64,000 nt of DNA, taken from NCBI GenBank assembly GCA_022824365.1, contig JAJEAA010000028.1, positions 124,001-188,000 on the forward strand, in the 5' to 3' direction. The notes beneath the pieces were generated by a model, which was not told the DNA's origin, did no database searches, and saw nothing but the letters and a program-made list of their open reading frames with translations. Position 1 is the stretch's first letter; every line of letters starts with the position of its first letter. The position numbers and the translations under genes are program-made. Shown here in pieces: positions 37,487 through 45,869 of the stretch. Source of the stretch: Anaerolineae bacterium. Lineage in GTDB: Bacteria; Chloroflexota; Anaerolineae; Aggregatilineales; Phototrophicaceae.

Positions 37487-38368
37487 ATGGAACTGAACTT
37501 ACAAGAACTCAACGCAACCGAGTTTCCCGTTCCGGTCGAACTTGAAGACAATATTGCCATCACCAGCTTGAGCCAACTCTACAATTGGGGGCGGCGCAAT
37601 TCGATGTGGCCCATGCTTTTTGGCTTGGCTTGCTGCGCCATTGAGATGATCGCCACCGCCTCATCGCGTTTTGATTTCTCTCGCTTCGGCTTCGAAGTCA
37701 TGCGCGCCACCCCGCGCCAGGCCGACTTGATGATCGTTTCCGGCACGGTGACGAAGAAAATGGTCGTCCCGATCGTGCGCCTGTACAACCAGATGCCCGA
37801 GCCGAAGTACGTGCTGGCTATGGGCGCTTGCGCCAGCGGCGGCGGTCCCTTCAAGGAAGGCTACAATGTCGTCTCCGGCATGGACAAATACTTGCCGGTG
37901 GATGTCTACGTGCCCGGCTGCCCGCCAACTCCGCAAGCGCTGCTCTATGGCATGATCGCTTTACAACGCAAGATCGACGGCCAAAGCATCGCCAATGGCG
38001 ACGATGTGCCCTGGTACGGTGTGGGACCAGCCGAGCCAACGCCCGTGCCCGTGCTCGGGCCCGACATTATCGACCCTCGGCAAATGGATATGATCCGCCG
38101 CCAGGCGGAATCAGCCGCCCGCGATATGGGACTCCTGGGCAGTCGCGAGTTGCCCGCCATCACGCAGATGGTCGCCGCCAAAGCGGAAACTGCCGAAGCC
38201 GTCGCCGAAGCCGCGCCGGCCGATACCGACGCCTTGAATGTCGTATTGCCGACTGGCGGCACACCCTGGGCAGAAGCCGAAGACATTCGCGAGAAGCGCC
38301 GCCTGCGCGCCCTGGCTCGTAAGGCATTGCGCGCTTCCCGCCGAGCAGCGCAAGCGGAAGGGGAATAA
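37487..38368 (+). CDS. nuoB: NADH-quinone oxidoreductase subunit B with C-terminal extension
   Basis: NuoB carries the terminal N2 [4Fe-4S] cluster of Complex I next to the quinone site. The core (about 1-170) has [21 protein letters not shown] and [14 protein letters not shown], which supply the four cluster cysteines. The protein is 293 residues, well over the usual 160-220. The extra C-terminus is Ala/Glu-rich, then [14 protein letters not shown] near residues 259-272 and a basic Ala/Arg tail. A very similar tail ends NuoI. nuoA is absent upstream. Confidence 0.93.
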   Translation: MELNLQELNATEFPVPVELEDNIAITSLSQLYNWGRRNSMWPMLFGLACCAIEMIATASSRFDFSRFGFEVMRATPRQADLMIVSGTVTKKMVVPIVRLYNQMPEPKYVLAMGACASGGGPFKEGYNVVSGMDKYLPVDVYVPGCPPTPQALLYGMIALQRKIDGQSIANGDDVPWYGVGPAEPTPVPVLGPDIIDPRQMDMIRRQAESAARDMGLLGSRELPAITQMVAAKAETAEAVAEAAPADTDALNVVLPTGGTPWAEAEDIREKRRLRALARKALRASRRAAQAEGE

Positions 38369-38374
38369 TCCCGC

Positions 38375-40255
38375 ATGGAGAATCTCGCAGCGGCGCCCGA
38401 ACAGCCTATCGAGACCGCGTCCATTGACGATGCTGTGTCTTTCTTGAAGTCCAACCATCCGGATGCGATCAAGCTGGACGACCGTGATGGCTACGAAGGC
38501 GTCATCGTTGACCCGGACCAACTGCTGGACGTAGCGCGTGTCATCCGTGACGAGTTGGGTTTTGACTACTTGTCCAGCGCCACAGCTGTCGATTACCTGG
38601 GCGAAGGCGACCACATGGAAATGGTCTATCATGCCTATCGCACCAGCGGCGGCGGCGCATTGGTCTTCAAAGCGCAGACCGATCGCGAGAACCCCACAAT
38701 CCCATCGCTGACAGGGCTATGGCGCGGCGCTGATTTCCAGGAGCGTGAAGCCTGGGACCTTTACGGCATTCGCTTTCCCGGCCACCCCAATCTCAAGCGC
38801 ATCTTGATGTGGGAAGGCTTCCACGGCCATCCCATGCGCAAAGACTGGCGCGAAGCCTATTACGAAGAAGAGTTGAAACCCTTTGACAGCCGTTGGCCCG
38901 GCGGCCACGTTCACCGCTCCGAAGAAAAAAATGTCTTCGGCAAGAACGTGAGCTACCCGACTGATATCGACCTCAACCGGCTCATGGACAGTTCGGAGAC
39001 AGCCGTCTACGAATCGCTCGGCCTCGGCGTCGATGTCGAGCGCATCATGGACAAGGACGGCTTCGAGACCAATGAGCTGGTCGTCAATATGGGTCCGCAT
39101 CATCCCAGCACGCACGGCGTCTTCCGCATGTTGCTGACGGTTGATGGCGAAACGGTCACCTCGCTTGAGCCGGTCATGGGCTACCTGCATCGCAACCATG
39201 AGAAAATCGGCGAGCGCAATACCTACCTGCACAACATTCCCTTCACCGATCGACTCGATTACATCTCCAGCATGGGCAATAACCACGGCTATGTATTGGC
39301 GGTGGAGCAGTTGATGAGCCTGGGCCGCAAATACAATCCGCCGACCTACCGCTGCGAAGCCTTGCGCGTGATGATGGTGGAGCTTAGCCGCATCGTGAAT
39401 CACCTTTGGGCGATCGGCTTCTGGCTGAACGACATCGGCGCTTTCTTCACGCCCGTGCTCTACTTCATCCAAGAACGCGAGCGCATTCTTGATTTCTTTG
39501 AGGCGGTCGCCGGCAGTCGCATGATGTGCAACTATATGCGCTTTGGCGGTCTATTCGGCGATTTGCCCGAGCGGATCAAGAGCGTCGCCAACCTGACCAA
39601 CGACCGCGTCCGCGATTACAACACGATGCAGTTCCTCACCGAGATGATCAACGAGCGCATCCCGCGCACCATCGACGAGTTGGAATTGCTGCTCACTCAG
39701 AACGAGATCGTCTTGGAGCGCTCGGTCGATGTCGGTGTCTTGAGCGCCGAGGACGCCATTAACTACAGCGCCGCCGGTCCGCTTCTGCGTGGCAGCGGCG
39801 TCGCCTACGATATCCGCCGCGCCGATCCTTACAGCATCTATCCTGAATTGGACTTTGATGTCGCTGTCGAAGAAGAGGGCGATATGTACGCGCGTTATCG
39901 CGTCCGCGTGACCGAATTGCGCGAAAGCGTACGCATCCTCCGACAGATTCTGCCGCGGCTGGAAGCGACTAAAGACGAGTCCATCTGGGCTGATGGCAAG
40001 CCCGGCGCATATCAGCCGCGTGTGCCGCATGGCGAGGCTTACGGCCGCGTCGAAAACGGCAAGGGCGAGCTCGGTTATTACCTGGTCTCCGCTGGCGGCC
40101 GCGGCGGCTCGTCCAATCCCTGGCGTTATCATGTGCGCGCCCCCAGCTTCATCAACTTGACGCCGCTTGGGCGCATGAGCCAAGGTTACAAAGTGGCTGA
40201 CATCGTCGGGATTCTCGGCAGCATTGATATCGTTCTGGGAGAGACCGACCGCTAA
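38375..40255 (+). CDS. nuoCD: NADH-quinone oxidoreductase fused subunit C/D
   Basis: This 626-residue protein fuses the 30-kDa subunit (about 50-210, with EREAWDLYGIRFPGHPNLKR) to the 49-kDa quinone-site subunit (about 230-626, with NMGPHHPSTHGVFRMLL, GYLHRNHEKIGE and the final DIVLGETDR). Both halves look complete. A fused NuoCD is known from enterobacteria and several other groups. It lies six bases after nuoB. Confidence 0.94.
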   Translation: MENLAAAPEQPIETASIDDAVSFLKSNHPDAIKLDDRDGYEGVIVDPDQLLDVARVIRDELGFDYLSSATAVDYLGEGDHMEMVYHAYRTSGGGALVFKAQTDRENPTIPSLTGLWRGADFQEREAWDLYGIRFPGHPNLKRILMWEGFHGHPMRKDWREAYYEEELKPFDSRWPGGHVHRSEEKNVFGKNVSYPTDIDLNRLMDSSETAVYESLGLGVDVERIMDKDGFETNELVVNMGPHHPSTHGVFRMLLTVDGETVTSLEPVMGYLHRNHEKIGERNTYLHNIPFTDRLDYISSMGNNHGYVLAVEQLMSLGRKYNPPTYRCEALRVMMVELSRIVNHLWAIGFWLNDIGAFFTPVLYFIQERERILDFFEAVAGSRMMCNYMRFGGLFGDLPERIKSVANLTNDRVRDYNTMQFLTEMINERIPRTIDELELLLTQNEIVLERSVDVGVLSAEDAINYSAAGPLLRGSGVAYDIRRADPYSIYPELDFDVAVEEEGDMYARYRVRVTELRESVRILRQILPRLEATKDESIWADGKPGAYQPRVPHGEAYGRVENGKGELGYYLVSAGGRGGSSNPWRYHVRAPSFINLTPLGRMSQGYKVADIVGILGSIDIVLGETDR

Positions 40256-40311
40256 CTGTTTGCGCGGTTGATGACTAGCCGTCTTGCCCGGCGCTGACAA
40301 GGGGAGAAAGC

Positions 40312-41157
40312 ATGTACGGAACGGGATTGGCAAAGGGATTGCTGCTCACGCTGCGGCACTTCGTCGAGTCTTACATGGATGACCTGCGCTACGGTTTCCG
40401 CAAGTATCATCATTCAACCGACAACTTCGGCATACGGCAGGGCACCAAAACCAAGGGCGTTATCACCGTGCAATACCCGGATGAGAAAGTCGCCGTGCCG
40501 GAACGATTCCGCTTCGTGCCCTTCCTCATCGTCGAGGATGAAGATCATCCCACGCGCGCCGGTAAGGACTGGTGCACCTCTTGCGGCATCTGCGCCAAGG
40601 TCTGCCCGCCCCAATGCATCTGGATCGTCCGCGGCAATGACCCGGTCACCGGACGCCCCGTGCCCGAACCCGAAGCTTTCTTCATCGATATCGATATTTG
40701 CATGAACTGCGGCTACTGCGCCGAGTATTGTCCCTTTGACGCTATCAAGATGGATCACGACTACGAACTGGCCAGTTACGATCGCACCAGCCATCACATT
40801 CACGACAAAGAGCGCTTGTCCAAGCCGAACTCCTACTGGCGGAGTATCGCTCCCACCCGCGCCTATGACGAGATGCTCGTTCGCGGGACCTGGGAACACA
40901 AAGATGCCGCCAAAGAAGCGCGCCGTGGCGCATCTAGCGCGCGTGCCAGATCGTCCCAACCAGCAGCCCAAGCGCCCGCCGCAACTGTGACTGCCGCCGC
41001 CCCCGCCGCTGAAGCAACGCCCGAATCCAGCGCCGCCGCTGCGCCCTCGTCCGCCGCCGAAAGTCCTACCCCCTGGTCGGAAGACGAAGCGAAGCGCGAA
41101 GAACGCCGCCGCAAAGCGCTTGAGCGCAAAGCCAGGCGCGCCGCCAAACAAGGCTAG
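40312..41157 (+). CDS. nuoI: NADH-quinone oxidoreductase subunit I with C-terminal extension
   Basis: NuoI is the 8Fe ferredoxin-like subunit carrying clusters N6a and N6b. The core has two complete motifs, CTSCGICAKVCPP and CMNCGYCAEYCPFDA, within the first 150 residues. The protein is 281 residues because of an Ala/Pro/Ser-rich linker (about 200-250) and a charged end, TPWSEDEAKREERRRKAL near 253-270, closely resembling the NuoB tail. No further nuo genes (H, J-N, E-G, A) follow, so Complex I genes must be split elsewhere on the genome. Confidence 0.94.
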   Translation: MYGTGLAKGLLLTLRHFVESYMDDLRYGFRKYHHSTDNFGIRQGTKTKGVITVQYPDEKVAVPERFRFVPFLIVEDEDHPTRAGKDWCTSCGICAKVCPPQCIWIVRGNDPVTGRPVPEPEAFFIDIDICMNCGYCAEYCPFDAIKMDHDYELASYDRTSHHIHDKERLSKPNSYWRSIAPTRAYDEMLVRGTWEHKDAAKEARRGASSARARSSQPAAQAPAATVTAAAPAAEATPESSAAAAPSSAAESPTPWSEDEAKREERRRKALERKARRAAKQG

Positions 41158-41676
41158 TAAATCGCAATCGGTTTGCCTTAGCTGGGCGACTTTGGTGAAA
41201 TTCTTCATACGCGACCATATAGTCGCCTATAACGATCCATAATCTGCTATCCTCTCTATATGGCCGATGGCAGTCCTGGCGCGCGGGAGCATCAAGGAAT
41301 TATCGTTTTATGATAGAAAAAAGTTTGCCCTCTATCGATAATCATTTATCAATAAGGCGCTCACCTGGCTCACCGTGCGCTCTAGCCCCCGCCATTGCTG
41401 CGATTCAGCGCATCTGTTTCGCTTTGCATCGACGCTGGGCCAAACAGGACTCGGCACGATTTTATGATAATTCTCATAAAGAGTCGATAAAACTCGCTTT
41501 CCGTAATTCTTCTCGGACAAAATATATTTGCCTTTATGGGAAAACCTCCGGAAACCTATTGAAGCTGCCGCGGCTAGCCTGCAAAGCATTTCCCCAATTC
41601 CCGCCTTCTTTCGTTCTCTCTATCCCAATAGATGGTATATTGAAGCCATGTTCCTCCGAGTAGCCAGAGGCAAGTG
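41158..41676 (+). promoter_or_regulatory. AT-rich intergenic region with several dyads
   Basis: This 519-base gap holds a hairpin GCGAC-N6-GTCGC (41211-41226) just after nuoI, then AT-rich dyads: TATC-N7-GATA (41301-41315), GATAA-N4-TTATC (41337-41350) and TTTATGA-N6-TCATAAA (41461-41480). The second resembles a half of a Fur-type box. The downstream gene is an Fe-S carrier ATPase, so iron control is possible. The 117-codon open frame at 41310-41663 looks random and is not called. Confidence 0.35.
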
Positions 41677-42729
41677 ATGAGCAGCATTGAAGATCGTGTG
41701 ATGCAGGCGCTCTCGACCGTTATTGAGCCAGAACTGAACCGCGATATCGTTTCGCTGGAAATGGTGCGCGACCTCTCGGTCGAGGATGGCACCGCGGAAT
41801 TCACCATTGTCTTGACCACGCCCGCCTGCCCCTTGAAAGACGTCTTCGTCGAGCGTTGCAACGCCGCTGTGCTTGGGCCGGTCGAGGGCATAAGGCAGAT
41901 TCGGATCAACTGGGACGCGCAGGTCCCGACCGACCGACGCATCCACGGCCGGCTTGATGTGCCGATGAAGAGCATCGTTGCCATCGCCAGCGGCAAGGGT
42001 GGGGTGGGCAAGAGCACGGTCGCGACCAATCTCGCCGTCTGCCTGGCTGACGCCGGCGCCAAAGTCGGTCTGATCGACGCCGATATTCTAAACCCCAATA
42101 TCCCGCAGATGTTCGGCTTGGGCAGCGGACGCCCCAAAGTCGCCAACAACAAGATGCAGCCGCTCGAGGTCTTCGGCGTCAAGCTGATCAGCACCGGCTT
42201 CCTCACCACGCCGGATAAGCCGATGATCATGCGGGGACCCATGCTGCACAGCGCCATCCGGCAGTTCTTCACCGATGTCGAATGGGGCTCGCTGGACTAC
42301 ATGATCGTCGATCTGCCGCCGGGCACGGGTGATGCGCCGCTCTCGCTGGCCCAATCCTTCCCCCTGACCGGCAGCGTCATCGTCACCCAACCGCAAGATG
42401 TGGCGGTCGCCGATGCTATTCGCGCGGCTGCCATGTTTGATCAACTCAAAGTGCCTGTTTTGGGGGTGATTGAAAATATGTCGGGCGAGTTCTTCGGCAG
42501 CGGCGGCGGCGAGGCTTTCGCGGAAAGCCGGAGCCTGCCCTTCCTGGGAAGATTGCCCCTGGCGGCTACTGTTCGTGAAGGCGGAGATTACGGCAGACCT
42601 GTTTCCATTCATAATCCCGACTCGGCGGCGGGCCGTGCTTTCAGGCAGCTTTCCGAAGTTACAGCGGCCCGCATCAGCGTAGCCATGCTGCAAGAGGCTG
42701 ATGTCATCCCGATCAATATCATCGGCTGA
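41677..42729 (+). CDS. apbC: Mrp/ApbC family Fe-S carrier ATPase
   Basis: This 350-residue P-loop ATPase should bind and hand over iron-sulfur clusters. The first 90 residues are a MIP18/DUF59 domain (LTTPACPLKD). The ATPase domain has the deviant Walker A SGKGGVGKSTVATN near residue 105, LIDADILNPNIPQMFG and the Mrp signature DLPPGTGDAPLSLAQ. After ENMSG (near 267) most family members have a CPxCG-type pair; here the sequence runs straight into EFFGSGGGEAFAE, so the cluster-bridging CxxC is missing. ATG 41677 follows AGAGG with six-base spacing. Confidence 0.9.
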   Translation: MSSIEDRVMQALSTVIEPELNRDIVSLEMVRDLSVEDGTAEFTIVLTTPACPLKDVFVERCNAAVLGPVEGIRQIRINWDAQVPTDRRIHGRLDVPMKSIVAIASGKGGVGKSTVATNLAVCLADAGAKVGLIDADILNPNIPQMFGLGSGRPKVANNKMQPLEVFGVKLISTGFLTTPDKPMIMRGPMLHSAIRQFFTDVEWGSLDYMIVDLPPGTGDAPLSLAQSFPLTGSVIVTQPQDVAVADAIRAAAMFDQLKVPVLGVIENMSGEFFGSGGGEAFAESRSLPFLGRLPLAATVREGGDYGRPVSIHNPDSAAGRAFRQLSEVTAARISVAMLQEADVIPINIIG

Positions 42730-42740
42730 GGACCGAAAGT

Positions 42741-43022
42741 TCAGTCGTCCATCCCGAAGACCTTGACCTTGTCTTCGCTCTTGACCGGATTGTAACGGCC
42801 AATGAGCAGCCAAAACACAAAGCTTAGCATTAGCGCGATCACAAAAGCTAGGAGCGTCTCTTCGTGCAGATCAGCTTTCAAGAAGGCATTATGCCTTATG
42901 AGAAGCAGGCATATCGCCACAAAGAACATGGCAAGGCGGCGGCGTTTGGGTTCGGTGCGCTGGATCATCACCAGCAGCAGCGCGGCAGTCACCGCGATCA
43001 ATGCAACGTAATTCCAGTCCAT
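42741..43022 (-). CDS. Small three-helix membrane protein
   Basis: This 93-residue protein has three hydrophobic stretches (about 5-20, 30-45 and 58-75) and a charged C-terminus with KSEDKVKVFGMDD. I do not recognise it. It is convergent with apbC, 11 bases from its stop, and its start at 43022 overlaps the region upstream of the STAS gene. Confidence 0.6.
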   Translation of the reverse strand: MDWNYVALIAVTAALLLVMIQRTEPKRRRLAMFFVAICLLLIRHNAFLKADLHEETLLAFVIALMLSFVFWLLIGRYNPVKSEDKVKVFGMDD

Positions 43023-43089
43023 GAGGCTTCGTCACTCTAGATTCGATACCAGCATTTTAGCACGTTTGCCCGGCAGGGAGATACAGACA

Positions 43090-43422
43090 ATGAGGATCGA
43101 GCGTTCCAGGCACGGCAATATCCTGGTCATCGAGGCCGGCGGAAATATCGATCGCATCAGCGCCGAGCAATTGGGTTCCTTTCTGCAATACGAAATCGAA
43201 GCCGGCAAACGCTTCCTCGTGCTTGACTTGCAAAGCGTCACCAACCTGGGGCAAGATGGACTCTGGGAAATGGTCAGCGCGCTCAAACGCGTCCGGCGCG
43301 CCAAAGGCGATCTCCGCCTCGCCCAGCCCTCAGACCGCGTCCGCGATGCGCTGGAGATGTCCGGGCTCGATCAGATTTTTCGCGTTTTTGAATCCCAAGC
43401 CGATGCTGTCGCCAGCTTTTGA
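43090..43422 (+). CDS. STAS-domain protein (anti-sigma antagonist-like)
   Basis: This 110-residue protein has the STAS fold pattern: ILVIEAGGNIDRISAEQL, FLVLDLQSV and a C-terminal RVRDALEMSGLDQIFRVFES. In SpoIIAA-type proteins the helix start reads DSSG with a phosphorylatable Ser; here it is NLGQDG, so phospho-switching by an anti-sigma kinase is unlikely. ATG 43090 is preferred because the longer frame to 43021 would overlap the divergent gene. No kinase or phosphatase partner is adjacent. Confidence 0.75.
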   Translation: MRIERSRHGNILVIEAGGNIDRISAEQLGSFLQYEIEAGKRFLVLDLQSVTNLGQDGLWEMVSALKRVRRAKGDLRLAQPSDRVRDALEMSGLDQIFRVFESQADAVASF

Positions 43423-43444
43423 CGCGGTTATCGATTCCGTGATT

Positions 43445-45076
43445 TTACTGATTTCGCTTCCAGCCATTGATGTCGTTCAAATCGACCGCCTCCGCGTTCG
43501 GCGGCAAATAATTCCCTTCGCACTCGATCGCTGTCGGCGGCAGATCCGTCCGCGGCTGCAAAAGAGCAAGCTCAGGATTGAAAAAATTCCAGGCGGCGCG
43601 CGAGATTTCTTCCACCAGGGGCCACAATTTTTCGTAGTCTTGAAACTCGGTCTCTTCCCAGAGAAAGACCGATATCACATAATGCCGGCCATTTGGCGAA
43701 TACACCACGCCGGCATCCCCGACGGTATCAAATATCCAGCCGTTCTTGTGCGTGATGCGCGCATCGGACGGGATGCCGCCTTGCAGCAAGCGCTCAAGAT
43801 TGTTAGCGCTGGTGACCTCCAGGATCTGCTGGCATTCATTCTGTGTGATCTGCCCTTGCGGCAGAGCCAGCGCCAAGCCGGAATCGTATTGCGCGCAGTC
43901 ATAGACCAGGCTGAATATCGTGCCCAAATCTTCGGCAGTCGTCTGATTAAAGGGATCGGGCGCGGTATCAAAGCTCTCATTAGGCGCGGTGGCGGGCGCA
44001 GTGATTGAGCCTAGCGCCTGACCTTCCACCCCGAGGAAAAATGGCGCTGTGATATAAGAATTGCGCGCGCCTATCGCTTGTATCGTATTGGTGACGCTGC
44101 GCAAACCGGTGAAAATATCGCCCCCGCCGATGATTTCCATGAGGAGGTTTGAAGAGCTGTTGTTGCTGCAAAGCAGCGAATTGGCAATGAGCCAGGCTTC
44201 GCCCGCTGTCGGCTCGCGGTCTAGCCGGCGAAAGTACTCGATGACGATCGGGACTTTGACTGTGCTAGCCGCCGAATAGGCCACATCGCCCAATATGTTA
44301 ATTTCTTCACCGGTCTCCAAATCCAGAATATAGATCGACGCCACCGTGCCAAGCCCATCGTAGATAAAGCCCTTTCCGTCCAAATAATTGATGATGAGCT
44401 CGCGCAAGGATGCCAGGTCAAGCCGGCCGTTGCCAAGTTCGCTGACTGGCAAGCGAACGGTCCGTTGATCGGCTGAGCGCAAGGCCGCGTCTGCCGCTGT
44501 CATCGCGGCGGCGACATCCAAGGCATAACCGCTGGCGCCCGGATAGACACGCAGCGTTTCCAAATCATAGGTGGAGTTACCCGGCGGGTCATCATAACGC
44601 GCGGCGATATCGAGCAGGAAGGCTTCCAGCGCATTGTCCTGATAATCAGCGACAAGAAGGATGTCTTTTGGCACGGTCAATTCGATACCCAGCAAAAAAT
44701 CGAGAAAGCGGCGCCAAAACCCGCCGCCCTCGCCGGCGGTAGCGAGAGCTCGCGCCAGCATTGGCTCGCTGCTGATGCGCCAGCCCACTTGATCGGGATG
44801 CAGTTGAATGGGGTGTTCGCCGTTTCTGTCCGGGTATAGCATGAGGATAGGCTCAGCGTAGGCTCGTTCCCAGCGGGAGACGGCATCACGCTCGCTGCGT
44901 TGCCCGACATTGATACCCGCGACGGTAACGCCGGCCGGCAACTCTTGCTCGCGCCGGCTGAATACCACCAGATAATAGACCAGCAATCCGCTGGCCGCGG
45001 CGAGGCACAACGCGGAAAAGGTCAGCAAGAAGGGGAAACCCGCTCGGCGCCGGCGGGAACTCAGGCTCGCGCCCAT
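43445..45076 (-). CDS. Membrane-anchored serine hydrolase, class A beta-lactamase-like
   Basis: This 543-residue protein has a signal anchor near residues 15-38, then a VanW-associated/PG-binding-like region starting PAGVTVAGINVGQRSE. A penicilloyl-serine transferase domain follows, with AASTVKVPIV (Ser near 270, Lys near 273), SNNSSSNLL as the SxN-like motif near 306, and HKNG near 442 in place of KTG. It probably acts on peptidoglycan peptides or is an inactive relative of such enzymes rather than a true beta-lactamase. The start codon directly abuts the stop of the upstream NUDIX gene. Confidence 0.75.
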   Translation of the reverse strand: MGASLSSRRRRAGFPFLLTFSALCLAAASGLLVYYLVVFSRREQELPAGVTVAGINVGQRSERDAVSRWERAYAEPILMLYPDRNGEHPIQLHPDQVGWRISSEPMLARALATAGEGGGFWRRFLDFLLGIELTVPKDILLVADYQDNALEAFLLDIAARYDDPPGNSTYDLETLRVYPGASGYALDVAAAMTAADAALRSADQRTVRLPVSELGNGRLDLASLRELIINYLDGKGFIYDGLGTVASIYILDLETGEEINILGDVAYSAASTVKVPIVIEYFRRLDREPTAGEAWLIANSLLCSNNSSSNLLMEIIGGGDIFTGLRSVTNTIQAIGARNSYITAPFFLGVEGQALGSITAPATAPNESFDTAPDPFNQTTAEDLGTIFSLVYDCAQYDSGLALALPQGQITQNECQQILEVTSANNLERLLQGGIPSDARITHKNGWIFDTVGDAGVVYSPNGRHYVISVFLWEETEFQDYEKLWPLVEEISRAAWNFFNPELALLQPRTDLPPTAIECEGNYLPPNAEAVDLNDINGWKRNQ

Positions 45077-45604
45077 TCAACAATCCCTTCCGTCTACCGA
45101 AGCGCAGTCAGGCCGATGCTGACTGGATTCATTTTCTTGTTTTGGAGGAGCAGTCATCTTCACTGCCATCTCTATCGCACGCTGATGAAAAGGCTTAAGC
45201 TCCGGCAGGCGCTCAGCATTAAGCCACTTGTGGCCAAGCAACTCGTGATTCAATTCGCCGACCGCGCTTTTCGCCTCACACAAGAAGGCCAGGTCAATAT
45301 GGTTTTGCGCTGTCTGGCTCGCCTGCACAATGCAGACGACTTCCGCCTCGAGCTGCAATTCTTCCTTAAGCTCGCGCAGGACGCATTCGGCCGGGTCTTC
45401 ATCTTCGTCCACCCAGCCGCCGGGCAAGCCCCAGGGCAAGCGCGGATGAAAAGCGTGTTCCACAATCAGTATCCGTTTCTTGCCGTCGAATACTACGGCG
45501 GCGACCCCTACAGTATAACGAGCTTGCGCCCGGCTGAAGATCGCGTAGGGCAGGCGCATCAAGAAAGGAAACCGGCGCAGCAGCGCGGCAATCTGTCGTG
45601 TCAT
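45077..45604 (-). CDS. NUDIX hydrolase
   Basis: This 175-residue protein has the NUDIX box in GGWVDEDEDPAECVLRELKEEL (G-x5-E-x7-R-E-x2-E-E pattern) near residues 61-82, so it should hydrolyse a nucleoside diphosphate linked to another group. The substrate is unknown. An N-terminal hydrophobic-basic segment (LLRRFPFLMRLPYAIF) might associate with the membrane. It forms a two-gene unit with the serine hydrolase (TGA immediately followed by ATG). Confidence 0.8.
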   Translation of the reverse strand: MTRQIAALLRRFPFLMRLPYAIFSRAQARYTVGVAAVVFDGKKRILIVEHAFHPRLPWGLPGGWVDEDEDPAECVLRELKEELQLEAEVVCIVQASQTAQNHIDLAFLCEAKSAVGELNHELLGHKWLNAERLPELKPFHQRAIEMAVKMTAPPKQENESSQHRPDCASVDGRDC

Positions 45605-45741
45605 CTTAGTCGCTCTGGGATATCAAGCGTTGGATTGAGTGTAGAATGTTGCTCTGGCAGCGTCAACTGCAATCCCGCCATCCTGGCAGGCGCCAGCGCG
45701 GCGAGGTCTGTGCCGTTCCGTAAGTGCGCTATTCCTGCTTA

Positions 45742-45788
45742 TGCTATACTGACTCGATAAGCAAACTGCCCGGTGGGCGGTGTTGCTT
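45742..45788 (+). promoter_or_regulatory. Extended -10 promoter and 5' hairpin of the sensor gene
   Basis: TGCTATACT at 45742-45750 is an extended -10 element. Right after the predicted start lies a strong hairpin at 45759-45788 (AAGCAA outer stem with TTGCTT, CTGCCC inner stem with GGGCGG, loop GGT). No T-run follows, so it is probably a 5' stabiliser rather than a terminator. Confidence 0.45.
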
Positions 45789-45869
45789 TGTCGCTATTAA
45801 ACATGCTCCCCGGGCGCCTATATTTGGTCTTGGCTAGCCCGGCTGACAGGTCAAAGCGGATGGTGTGAA

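Noticed and set aside
41310-41663. 117-codon open frame between nuoI and apbC
   Set aside because: No ribosome site, unnatural amino acid composition and an AT-rich regulatory-looking context; no recognisable motif.
43445-45076. Antibiotic-resistance beta-lactamase
   Set aside because: Large membrane-anchored protein with an extra N-terminal domain and a degenerate KTG (HKNG); more likely a housekeeping envelope protein.
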